A stretch of 64,000 bases of DNA from Watersipora subatra (lineage: Eukaryota; Bryozoa; Gymnolaemata; Cheilostomatida; Watersiporidae): the NCBI RefSeq assembly GCF_963576615.1, contig NC_088714.1, forward strand, positions 27,090,558-27,154,557. Direction: 5' to 3'. The translations under genes and the position numbers were made by a program. Every line of letters starts with the position of its first letter. Position 1 is the stretch's first letter. This document shows positions 1 to 11,488 of the stretch, piece after piece. Below the pieces are notes generated by a model, which was given only the letters and a program-made list of their open reading frames with translations, ran no database searches and was not told the DNA's origin.

Positions 1-1121
1 ATATATCTCTATATATAACATATATCATATGTATAACATGTATATAACATATATATATATCATACCGATAACATGTATATAACATATATCTCTATATATA
101 AATCTCAGGGTCTGTTGTTTGTCTGATTAAAAACTAGGAATGAAAAAGCTGCAATGGATTTTAACTCTACGAACAGGCGCGTCTAACCATTACGCTGAGC
201 CGCCCTTGTAGCTTGTATCCTGTTATCGCCATAACGATAGGTATGTATTTTATATTATTAATTAATATCACCTTTTGCGTTTCCTTTTTTCTAAGGTTTT
301 TTTAAAAGCCTTATAATCATTTCCTATTTTTTAATTCGGCATTTTCAAATGTGTCGTTACACTCCTTCAATTTCCAGTTTTCCCTAAGGGCGATCGTTAA
401 AAACAAAAAACCGATATCCAATTTTTACATTTGTACCAGTATCAAAAGGCACCTGTATCATGGTATTCAAAATTTGCTAGATAGTTTGTGCTGCAACAGT
501 AATCTTTTTATACACACACTTCTATGTACTCATTGTTATTATTAATTTAACGTATTCATAATTTTTATTTTGTTTTCTCAGTTCGTATTAATTGTATCAG
601 TATCAAATCATTTTTCATTGTAATCATTGTAGTAGAACAGACTATCTAGCCATTACTTGCTAAGTTTTTCACGTTTAAACACCTTTACAGTTGTTTTATT
701 TTTTCTTTAAAGTTATTAGAACTGCATAAAACACTTTTCCCATGATACGAAGTTTGATAGTTAAAATGGCAAATGTTGTATATTTTAAATAAATATAAAT
801 TTTCTGTGCAAAAATGATTTGATTACCAAGCAATCCGATTACCGAGCACCTAGCATAGATATATATATATATATATATATACATGTATATATATATATCT
901 ATAAGACATATAGCAATACGACATCGAGTTCGACTCTGATAAAAATCGATTCACACAACTATTTGGATGGTTGTGCAAAATATAGGCTATTATACGGCGA
1001 TTTTTGAACCATGCACTCAGCCTCTCACCCTTCACAAAGTTCAATCTTACAACATCAGATAGTGACACAATCATTTGCGAAGCGTGCCAATGGTAACAAC
1101 AACTGTATAACCTCGATTCAC
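1..1121. repeat. AT microsatellite and R1 repeat copy 1 (intron 6 of the ligase gene)
   Basis: Bases 1-110 are an imperfect TA/ATAC tract. About 230-960 is one copy of a dispersed repeat, here called R1, also found at about 6560-7090 plus 9000-9085 and at about 28020-28156 plus 35995-36560. The shared marks are a 'tttttacatttgtaccag' block, a 'tttttatacacacacttct' block and a TA microsatellite followed by 'acgacatcgagttcgactc'. Bases 165-215 read on the minus strand resemble a decayed tRNA. No further exon of the neighbouring minus-strand gene was recognised here. Confidence 0.6.
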
Positions 1122-4100
1122 CTGAATGGCAGATGAAATCTTCTGACAGTTAGATCGAGGTCCGCGATAGACTGGAGTTCTTCCTTCCCGGTCTACTGTG
1201 GTAGCATATTCAACACCTTCCTTGCGTGTACAATGTACAGCCTTCTCTAACCTCTCTATAACCTGTTTTTGTAAGACAAACAAATCCAAATTGTAGATCA
1301 TCAAAAGTTTATACATGGTCTACGCAAAGTTTACACAATAATTTCATAGGCTGTCTTCCTAAGACACTCAGCAATAGATAAATCTAATAGATTATGTTCA
1401 AACAAGTCCAGAATGAATGTTAAACTCTGGCAGCACAGACAAAGCTTTTCCCAGCAATTCCTGGTTGGCAGCAAACAGGTCTTGTTAAATGACTAAATTT
1501 GTACATGTTTCTTTTATCGTGTTACATATGGCTACCATGGGATTTGTGAGAATATTACGCAATGATGGTACTTTCTATAAAGGTCACACCAAACTTCCAG
1601 TGTTTGAGCATACGCACAAACATACGAACACAAATACACTTTTATATAGTCAAACCAAAAGGAATGCTCGATATATGACATCTAGAGCCAACCACAAGTG
1701 CATATATATTATAAGCACGTGTGTAAATAAACATATCTATATATAAATAAATATATGATATGTATATGTGACAATTGAGTTATTTTCCTTATCTATTAAT
1801 AAAAGTGTAATCAAACAGCAATCGTTTGTACTAATATCCATCAAAATGATTTTAACTGCTACTTGCTCTGACTAAGGGTGACTGCGGTATTTGATTTCTT
1901 CAACTATGATTTTAATCTACAACTGAACATGAACTGTTTCCGAATGAATTATAATAGATTATCAACACACGGTGGTTTGTTTATTAAATGAACTGTGACA
2001 ACAGCAAATCTATGCTTAGAAAAACAGATTGATGAGCGGACAACTTTAATCATGAGTAATTTTTTCATGAAACAATTTTTCTTTGTTATGCTTACGCCTG
2101 AACAGTAGCACGAGTCATTGACAAACACAGAACCTTGTAGTTGTTGTTAATTGCTATCCGCTCAACTAACAAAACTTGATGCTTTATATAACGCACCATG
2201 GACACGTCCTCTTCTGATGTCTGAGGTTTTTGAACAAGGTTTCAGGCACTTAACACTTGTTACAAAACAAACCAGAACAATGATATAGTGATATCATTGT
2301 GGGAACACTATCATTGCACTTAATTCTTTGTAAACAGATTGTTACAGAAATTGAGTTTACTTGAGTACATTATATCATCATTGCAAGTGCCCTAAAGACA
2401 GCAAAGTTTAGCCCAAGTTGAACATTTGCTTTACTTTTATCCAATGTATGTAAATACGAGGTGAAAAAAGATCATGCAGTGTCCTATACTTAACTACACT
2501 ACTTGTACAAAAACATGTACACATATGTGTATATGAAGTATTGCTTTGGAAGCAACTAAAATGATAGTCATCGGTATTTCAACAACTCATTACACAAAGG
2601 ACATATCAAGAGACAAATATATAATTGGTTTTGGCATAAATCCAAGCAATAAGAAAATATTACTGTATTGTGCCATTCTTTCAACTGCTTGAAGCAATTT
2701 GGCATTAAAACCTTTTTTTAAAAAGGTTTTAATACAAAATTGCTTCAAGCAGTTGAATACAAATATAAAAAAAAGCTGCCTCACCTGGTCGTAAGTATGT
2801 ATTTCATCATTGAGCAGCATCACACAAAAACAGTTGCTGCTTGTTTTACTCGCAGACGAGTTGTCCAGTTCAGATAGAGGGCGATTGTACTCCTGTCGGA
2901 CAAGAACCGTATAACAGTGCTGTAAAACGACATCTATCAGCACCTCTGCTCTTCGCTTGATGTCCTCCGGCAATCTTGCCTCAGGATCCTAAATCAGGAT
3001 GAGTTAACATAGACCACTTTAAGCCCAGAAATGCCCAAGATGGATAAAATACTTTTTCAGCGAGTACAGTTCAAATGAAGCTAAAGAAAGTAAAACAACT
3101 CCAAAGATGAGGAAAAAACAGAAAACAATTCCAAAAAAGGAAAGACAATCACATAGAGATGAAATCACTCACGACTAAAATAGTTATAAAACCACCACAC
3201 AGGAAAACTTATACTCGGGTAATGTTAAATAGAAGATGATTCCAAATTATAATAATTTAATCAAAGGGAAGTCATTAACTTCTAAACAAAGGGAAATTCG
3301 AATAAATGTAGTGATACCAAATGAAAAAAGTACAGCAAAAGACGTTTTGGAAGATCAAAAGTTTGAGATATGAGAAGTTTGGGTGCACTGTCCAGAGTTG
3401 AGGAACAAAAATTAGAATCTAACATAAAGTATTATAATAAAATCTTATATAATAATACAGTAAACGCTTCCATAATGTAAATTCCAGATAACGTAAAAAC
3501 TTTCAGTGATGTTTTCACTTCCTAAAACGTAAAAAGTTCCATATAACGCAAGTTGGCCAGTCGGGCAAGTTTTCAAATTCTATTTGTTTGTTCATCTCGC
3601 CACACTTGCGAAATAAAACACCTTCTGTATAGTGTTATATGTAACTTGTATAAGCGTTATATATGACTTTCGCGACATTCTAGTTCGCCGTAATAGATCG
3701 TTAAACCTGTCGACAAAAAGGAGAATAGGATTAGCTGCGCAAATGTTCATAAATGCAAGGATGATGGATCGTGAGCGTGTTACAGCATCAGTCTACCAAT
3801 CTAAATGTCACGAGTTGAAGTATTGTCGAAAGTTATTTTTTATCCTAACCTTGACCCTAAGTACAGGATAAACGACGACTAGATAGATCCGCTTTTTATA
3901 TTTAAAAGATTTTGTTGTTTTGCCTTATTGTAGACGTACAAAATATTTGTTATAAGTTTTACTTTGCAGAATAGACTTTGCTGTTTAGAAAAAATAAGCA
4001 AATCATTGTAAATGAACATCAAGAATGTGCAGTCACCATCAACTTGTTGTAAAATTACAAGTAAATCATGGCCTATAAAACCAGTGAGATTGGTCATATA

Positions 4101-6338
4101 AAAGGAGAAAAATTGTCAATGCAAATCAGTAGTACTGCAGTTACGGTACAGCCCACAAATTAAAAGAGTTAAGTCAAGTTTTTTCCTTTTTGCATGGCCA
4201 AAGGGGTGAGTTTGGAAAGATCTTGGAACAGATTAGGCAATTTACATGTATTTTACCGTTATTATACCTACTGCACATGTATAATATAATGACTACATAC
4301 TTGCTTGGTAGCGAGGTTAGCCTTATCATGCTGACTGCAGGCAGGTGCAGTCTTCCATGCATCTACATCTCCGCAGTCGCAATAACCACTTCCTCCTGAA
4401 GTGTTTATCTGTAAACATATACCCAGGCAAAATAAGAAATCTGCTCTTTTACAAATCAAACACCAATGGAGAAATTACCTGTCAATGTTCAGACTAATAC
4501 ACATTGGTGATGAGAGACAAAAAAAGAGCGATTCAAAATTTGAAGATATTCTTGTTACTACCAGAAGAATAGAACCCAAATGGGAATAGAACCCAAACCT
4601 GTTGTTTAAAGCTGTTCATACAAACCTTTGTCATATTCATTCAAAGGGAAATCTTAGAAGACAACTAGCTTGTGGTGGAAATGAATAAAACAAAATCGAT
4701 ATAATGTTCATTAATCTATTTTAACAAATGAAAATTTACCGGTTCAATTTGTACCAACATAGACCAACAAAAGAAGGCAAAAACTGAGCTAAAGAGAGAT
4801 ATACACAAGAGAGATACAAACATGTTCATTTCAACATAGACATCAACAACACTGACAACGTGTAGCTGATGCATTGTCAAAAACCAAATTCATCTGCGAG
4901 TGCAGCATGCCATTAGCTTGCTAAAGTTTGTTATAAAATACAAATGGCTGGTAAGATGAAGTGACTAGTAAAAGAATGACATAAGAATTGAGAAGTAAAT
5001 GAATACTAGACCTCTACCCGGTATTTGTGCGTCTTGTGTCCGCTCAGGTGAAAGCACTGCATGCAGAGAACACATGTCGGATCCAAAGCACAATCCCTAC
5101 AGCTGTATGTTGGTTCTCCATTCCTGAGTGCACGACCGCAGTATAACGGAGGGTCATCAGCTGCCTTTAGATTGTTCAATATCGATGACGGGTCATCGCT
5201 TTGGGTTATGAACTTATCGAGTGCTGTCAATAGCTTCTTTTGTTGCTGCCTGTAAAATAATTATCTTATGTTTTGCTTATTTACCTCTATAAACAAAATA
5301 CACTTGAAATCAATGTTTTATATAAACAATGGTGTCTCAGAAAACAGTTTAGTAAAATATACACATTTAGGAAGCATATAACAGCAAGACGTGTTCTTGA
5401 CATGTTTATCGAACACCAATTATAATAGTTTGTAAATTTGTTGAAACAAAGCATCCAATCATTAACTACCGATGCCTTAAAATACGATTTTAACTCTTTG
5501 GCTACCGTAAGCCGATGTATCAGCTTTCGCGGTAATAGAAGTACAGACTGTAAACTGATGTATCGACTTATCAATAGGGTTTCACTTTTCTTTTCATTGC
5601 GAAGCCTACACATTAGCTAGATCTAATAAAATTTGGTCTCCAATCGAAAAATTTTCCAGTAAGCAATTCCATTTCTAATCATTTTTCAAAACAGGAAAAC
5701 CAAATCGCTATCGGCAAAAATAAACTCAAGGCGTTCTTTCAATGCAAAGGAAGCGTCAGAAATTTTGTTGTGAGAGTGGGATTCACTAAACAATTTTATA
5801 CTTATCTTGTAGAAAAATTGTTCTGAATAAGATGCATTTTACAGTAAAACGATATCTGCATTAATTCACGAGATATTGCATAAATACTAGCGGTATATCG
5901 ATTTTTCGAAAATCCTTTTGAATTATTTCAATCAGAATAATAATTTGGTCAGAATTTAATGCAGCAGTGAAAGAGTAAATGTCAGGAAAAAACCCTAGCA
6001 TGTTGCCGCACAATTATGTTAGTTTTTTTTTGTTTCAGTTTTTGTAGCAGAAAAGTGGATTTGATCAATGAGAGTTCAGAATTGCTATGACTCCTCAACT
6101 AAATGTTACCCGGGCTTCAACAGTAAAGAACAGTGACGGCAATAAGGATAATGGTGGGCATGGCTACTTACTCCCTTTGCTGAGCTGTTAGCTCCTGATT
6201 ATATGCCCCAGGCACGGCATCTTTCCATTTTGCATACAAAGTCTGCTTCAAATTACTGTAATCCTATGAAATGCAAAAAATAGAAATACTGTATAGAATG
6301 GTCAACCAATAATGTATATATATATGTATATATATATG

Positions 6339-6369
<31 letters not shown>

Positions 6370-9300
6370 GACATATACGTATATATCTGAGACAATGACA
6401 CACAGTTTGCTACTGCCGCAACAAATCTATACTTGAGATCAAATAATATTCATGTCCGTAGCCATGCTAGCATTATAAGCTCAATACCACGAGCTCACAT
6501 TAACATTACATTTACATACATATTATATTATGAACTAAATATTCAAACAATTATGACAACAGTTGAACACTTTCAGCATTCAGAAAAACCATAATATCAT
6601 CTCATCTGATAATCATCTTGCAATCGCTAAAACAGATCTCATTTTTACGTTTGTACCAGTATCAAGAGGTACCAGTATCATTGTATTCACGATTTTACTA
6701 GATAACAAAATTGATGTTGATGTAGCTTGCAACGATAACCTTTTTATACACACACTTGTATGTACTCGTTGTTATCATCAGTTCAACATGTTCATGATTT
6801 TTATTTTGTTTTCTCCGATCGTATTAATTATATCAGTATCGAATAATTTTTCATCGTAATCATTGTAATAGAACAGATTATCTAGCCATTACTTGCTAAT
6901 TATTTCACATTTAAACACCTTTACAGTTGTTTTATTTTCTCTCTAAAGTTATTTGAACTGCAGAAAACACTTGTATCACGGTACGAAGTTCAAAAAATTA
7001 TAATAGTAAATGTTGTATATGTTATATGAAAATTTTCTGTACAAAAACTATTTTATTACCCAGACAATGCTGGGCATTCTTCTAGTATATATACAGTCAA
7101 ACATGGATAACTCGAACTTCAAGGGACCGAGCAAAAGTGTTCGAATTATCAGAGCATTCAAGTTATCAGAGCACTGTCACAAGTCCATATATTTACTTAT
7201 TTATTAGTAGATACATGTACATATACAAACTATAATATAAATCAAAAGCACAAATGGCTCGTTTCAAATTAAATGCTTCTAATGTAAAGTTTAAAACGTT
7301 TTCATGAAAAAGTATAGAGATTTTTCTACCACTTGAGATTGGTTTGTTGTTTGAGGTGATGTTATTGCCAGGACGTTTTTCAGATTGACATTGGCAAAAC
7401 TTGATCGTTGTTGAAATTCTCAAAAGAAAAGACATTTTTTTCTTTTGGGGTTTTACCCACCATCAATTTTGCCGTTTTTTCTTGAAGTTTATGCAGATTA
7501 CTTTACTTTACCTGGGATTCGTTAAGAGCAACACTCCGAGGCAGTTCAATTAGAAGTTTTACGAGGTTTTACGGTACATTCTATATCACTCACGCTTTTT
7601 TAATAGATACTTATTGAATGTACACACGTATTCTGTGTTTAGGTCAAACGATGAATAGTTTTTTGTAGCTCAAACAACGTATACGTTTAATTACAACATT
7701 TTTTAAGACGTTTTAAACATTCAACATTCCGACGTTGATTCAACACGGAATCAACGTCGGAAAACTATTCATCACGGGTTAGCCGAGTCACGCACTCAAA
7801 GATTTTCGCCACGCACATACAAAACAACATGCGATTTTTGTTTTGTATGTGCGTGGCGAAAATTCTTGCGCGCGTGACCCGGCTAACCCGTGCTATTCAT
7901 CGTATCGCTGTATAAATCAAATTTCATCAAACTTTTAGAAAAGTCGTTGACAAAAATATTTTGCCGATGGTGGTAATAACGACGCTTATGAATTACAAAA
8001 AGATGAAGTTTACCTCTATGGCTTTGAATAAAGTGATTTTCTAAAGCGAAAACAACCGTTTCGGTAGCTGTTGGGCAAAAAAACAGTTCGAATTAACAGT
8101 GTTGAATTCGAGTTATCTATAGCAATTTATCATTACGTGGGAACGGACCAAAGGAAATGTTCGAATTAACCATTTTTTCGAGCTATCCGTGGACGAGTTA
8201 TCCATGTTTGACTGTATATATATTTATATACAGTCAATCATGGATAACTCGGCCACGGATAGCTCGAACACATGGTTAATTCGAACGGTTTCTTTGGTCC
8301 GTTCCCACGTAATGATAAATTGCTATAGATAACTCGAACTCAACACTGTTAGCTCGAACTGTTTTTTTCCAACGGCTACCGAAACGGTTGTTATCGCTTT
8401 AGAAAATCACTTTATTCCAAGCCATAGAGGTAAACCTCAACTTTTTGTAATTCATAAGCGTCGTTATTACCACCATCGGCAAAATATTTTTGTCAACGAC
8501 TTTTCTAAAGGTTTGGTGAAATTCGATTTATACCAAACATCCGCTTAGCGATCGCCCTTCGGAAGCGAGGTAAAGTGAGGTAATCTTTGCATAAACTTCA
8601 AGAAAAATCGGCAAAATTGATCGTGGGTAAAACGCTCAAAAGAAAAAGATGTCTTTTCTTTTGAGCATTTCAACAACGATCAAGTTTTGCCAATGTCAAT
8701 CTAAAAAATGTCCTGGCAATAACATCACCTCAAACAACAAACCAATCTCAAGTGATAGAAAAATCTCTATACTTTTTGATAAAAACATTTTAAACTTTAC
8801 ATTAAAAGCATTTAATTTGAAACAAGCCATTTGTGCTTTTGATTTATATTATAGTTTGTATATGTACATGTATCCACTAATAAATAACTAAATACATGGA
8901 CTTGCTCAGTGACAGTGACCTGATAACTTGGACGCTCTGATAATTCGAACACGTTCGCTCGGTCCCGTGAAGTTCGAGTTATCCATGTTTTACTGTATAT
9001 ATATACATATATATACGTCATAATGCAATGTCTTATATATATAAAACAGCAATACAACATAGAGTTCAACTCTGTTAAAAATCCTACCACCTAATATTGA
9101 ATTTCATTTGCTGAACTTTTGAAATCAGAATTATTTATATCGGTGAGAAGCAACAGCTGACTTAGTCTACAGTTTAATCTTATTTCTACATATGATTAAT
9201 AAAAGCACCCTATTTCAAACAAATTATATAGCTAAAAAGCCATAAAAAGCTTACCAATTGATGGCAAAATGGAAAACAAAAGCTTAAAATCACTTGAATA

Positions 9301-11358
9301 GAACACATTTTTTCTTTATGTACCTGACATGGCTATAAATATACATCTAGCTAATGAGTTGTTGCAAATGCAGAGCCCATGTTTCAATTATGATTCGTGC
9401 CAACTGTCATTTTCAATAACAATGGCTTTCGAGTATTTTAATGATGACTTGTCTATTTGCCAGTAAATATACTTTTAAATGTTTTTTGTTAGTCTTCTTA
9501 GTCTGCATGGTTGGCTTGGTTTAAACAAATGGTTTAAACCAGCCCGAAAAAACCGGTTTTTATGGTTTTTTCATTATTTTTTGTTAAAAACATAATATTT
9601 TAAGCTCGTAGTGGTTCATGTGCGGTAGAAATGCAATTATGTGTAATTATCAGCTTGGAAGTTTATTTAGGACACAGTAGTGAATTGATGGCAGAGCTCA
9701 AGTTGAAACTACATAAAATCCTAGCACAACAATGAATTAGTGAATTTCATTTTCAATTGGTTTTATCAAGTGATATGATGATCTCTTTACTGATGAAATA
9801 TAAAAACCATGTGAAATATACTAATCCAATCATCATCTCTAATAATGAATGAATACTTTCTCAAGTCTGGCCAGTGAGAAAGGATTACTTATAATTAGAA
9901 ATTAAAACAATAAAATTCCTTTGGGCAAAAGCTTTAAGTTTGCAAACTAATATTTCATTTATTGGTCACAAGCCAAAGTTGTTGGATTGTTAGAATTCAG
10001 TTTATGAAGTTTGTTGTGTTTTGAAAAGTTTTGAAAGGCAAAGGTTTCAAGGCAAAACGTAATAGGTGTGCTGTCGTAATGCGAGGTCACGCAGATAGGC
10101 TTAAAGCTCATGTAGCCAAATATCAAGCTGAAAACACCAATTTAGACAGTGATGCTAATATTCAGGTGATAGAAGTTGAGTCATCTGCCACTGCTCCAAA
10201 CACTAGCAATGCATCTGCATTATGCTCTGCTCTACACTACCACACAACTAATCACTGGGATTAAAGTTACTACTTATACATAGAGCTGTATGTAAAATAT
10301 TCACTTTATGTGATAAGATTTCTGCTCTGTATTTCATCGACCATGTTGGATTTAAGACTCTGAAATTTCCATATGTTTTCTCTCTTTCTTCCATTAAAAC
10401 TCCCACAGTACCATCTTTAACAGATGATTCCACATATGCATGTTCAATACTCAATCATGTAGCTATAGTAAGTGATGTTAAGTAGACTTAAAATTGCAAA
10501 AACCTTGGTGAAATTATAAAAACTCTAAAAACCGGGTTAAACCATAAAAACTGGTTTAAACAAAAAAAAAACCTGGTTTTTTTCATAAAAACCGTGATTT
10601 TTTCCAACCCTGCTAGTCTGACATGTTTGGTTCACTCTGAAAAATGTTTAGGCAAGAAGGGGTGAAAATGTTTTATAGGCTACATATGTTTTTGTTGTTG
10701 GTAGCATATTTGTTTTAAGCATTCATATTTATGTGTATATTATGCTATTGTAAGTTGTTGATCATTATCCATACAAAATAATTACATTCTCATCTAAGAT
10801 GCATTATAGTGATTGGATGTCTCGGTCTTAACAGTAAACGTCGGCTACGTAGATTTGTTAGAATGATTGGTGTTGCAAAACACGCTAAAAATTCGGTGAG
10901 CAGAATGTCTCGTGTGATCTAACAGTGTGCTAAAGAGAGATATACCGAATGCGTTATGTACTAAAGACATCTTGCCGTTAGGATTTCTGTCGTGTGTGAG
11001 CATTCGTAGTCACCAATCTACTGAGGTTATGAATATTGTAGGCCTATAACGCGTCTAATAAAATATCTAATACGACGATCAGACAAACATTAGCTTCAAA
11101 AAGCATGCAAATGTTACTCAGATATTACACACATTTGGGCCGGCCGATTAAAACAATGTTAGCATCTCGATTAACATAACTGATAAAATCGAAGAAACTA
11201 CGCATGACATTATCGAAATGTATAAATGAGTATTTTAGAATAACGTAATATGCTCAAAAAACATAAAATAAATAAAACTACCAATATAACCACATTATGA
11301 CCTGTGAAATTACCTGTGAAATTTGTACATCACCAAAATAAACGGGCATTTCTTCCAT
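1122..11358 (-). CDS. UBR1/UBR2-like: UBR1/UBR2-type E3 ubiquitin ligase (N-recognin), first six exons; 3' part off the left edge
   Basis: Exons, 5' to 3': 11314-11358 (start ATG), 6172-6263, 5018-5249, 4301-4408, 2785-2988, 1122-1262. All joins use GT-AG and keep one frame, giving 274 residues. Residues 83 to about 152 form the UBR box zinc fold that binds basic N-degrons: C83-G-R, the run YSCRDCALDPTCVLCMQCF, two H-K/T-H residues, then C133-D-C135-G-D and C147-S-Q-H150. Residues about 190-270 match the ClpS-like pocket for bulky hydrophobic N-termini (LLNDEIHTYDQ, then TTVDREGR). The last exon aligns without gaps to the 47-residue UBR1 counterpart as I recall it. This is the ubiquitin ligase of the N-degron pathway, acting with an E2 in cytosol and nucleus. 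The RING and cap domains lie outside the window. Exon 1 is the weakest call: it is 5 kb upstream, short, and chosen for its ATG, CAG/GTAATT donor and phase. The end of exon 3 could instead be six bases later. Confidence 0.88.
1263..2784. other. intron 5 of the UBR1/2-like gene, with a hairpin
   Basis: No coding signal beyond the flanking exons. At about 2690-2757 an imperfect inverted repeat with roughly 28-base arms and a short A/T loop lies just inside the intron after the exon ending at 2785, so it would fold next to the 5' splice site of the transcript. Confidence 0.5.
2989..4300. other. intron 4 of the UBR1/2-like gene, with a mariner-like end fragment
   Basis: No exon recognised. About 3454-3560 begins with a 'tacagtaaacgcttcc' end resembling the terminal repeat of the short element at 14017-14203, followed by repeated 'aacgtaaa' strings. 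It looks like a decayed Tc1/mariner-type end. Confidence 0.35.
5250..6171. other. intron 2 of the UBR1/2-like gene
   Basis: AT-rich intron between the exons ending at 6172 and starting at 5249. I see no gene or recognisable repeat in it. The shorter intron 3 (4409-5017) is likewise plain. Confidence 0.5.
6300..7091. repeat. TA microsatellite and R1 repeat copy 2, 5' part
   Basis: About 6315-6370 is a TA/TATG microsatellite. About 6560-7090 matches the copy at 300-860 for several hundred bases, including the 'tttttatacacacacttgt' block and the 'acctttacagttgtttt' block. The copy is interrupted at 7092 by the inverted element pair and resumes at about 9000-9085. It lies in intron 1 of the ligase gene. 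Confidence 0.6.
7092..8216. mobile_element. TA-flanked inverted-terminal-repeat element, left member of a head-to-head pair
   Basis: The left end reads 'tacagtcaaacatggata' and the right end is its inverse, 'tatccatgtttgactgta'. Both sit in TATA context, as expected for Tc1/mariner-type insertion. At 1125 bp it is longer than its partner at 8229-8997 because about 7530-7905 is extra. That extra block holds three nested inverted repeats (7727-7762, 7803-7862, about 7777-7891). The partner copy shares an 80-codon open frame with this one, but it lies in non-coding repeat sequence and shows no protein family. Non-autonomous. Confidence 0.7.
8229..8997. mobile_element. second copy of the TA-flanked element, inverted relative to the first
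   Basis: 769 bp with the same ends as 7092-8216 but in opposite orientation, separated from it by only 12 bases of TA-rich spacer. Together the two form a 1.9 kb palindrome inside R1 copy 2. Internal segments resemble the M1 MITE family ('gtttgaggtgatgttattgcc', then 'aaaacttgatcg' motifs). Confidence 0.7.
9506..10612. mobile_element. non-autonomous hAT element with a BED-finger remnant
   Basis: Ends are CATGGTTGG (left) and CCAACCCTG (right), near-perfect inverted repeats of the hAT type CAGGGTTGG. Flanks give an 8 bp target duplication, TTAGTCTG at 9498-9505 and CTAGTCTG at 10613-10620 (7 of 8 equal). Terminal regions are rich in short 'ggtttaaacc' and 'aaaaccgg' palindromes. It lies in intron 1 of the ligase gene. 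Confidence 0.75.
10031..10264 (+). pseudogene. BED zinc-finger fragment of a hAT transposase
   Basis: The frame contains NRCAVVMRGHADRLKAHVAKY, the C...H...RLKxH pattern of BED fingers from hAT transposases. The second zinc-binding residue after the last His is Tyr rather than Cys, and the preceding half of the finger is degraded. The dimerisation and catalytic parts of a transposase are absent, and the frame stops after about 77 codons. It sits inside the hAT element above and is a remnant. Confidence 0.6.
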
Positions 11359-11488
11359 AGGAAAACCGAATCGCCCTCTTGCGTAAAGGTTGAATACAGG
11401 TCAAGGATAGCTTAAAACTTACAGCAATTACAAGGAAAAATGACCTCTAACTGTTAGCATCGCAACTATTTAAAGTATATCACATGAC
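11359..11488. promoter_or_regulatory. shared bidirectional promoter between the UBR1/2-like and BBLN-like genes
   Basis: The two start codons face away from each other with only 130 bases between them, so both 5' UTRs and the core promoters must lie here if exon 1 of the ligase is right. No strong TATA box is seen; 'tatttaaagtat' at about 11468 is the closest. The segment is richer in GC at the ligase side than the surrounding introns. Confidence 0.55.

Noticed and set aside
7193..7435. 80-codon frame, repeated at 8649-8891 with similar protein
   Set aside because: The similarity comes from the duplicated inverted elements; the frame is short, outside any known family and in M1-like non-coding sequence.
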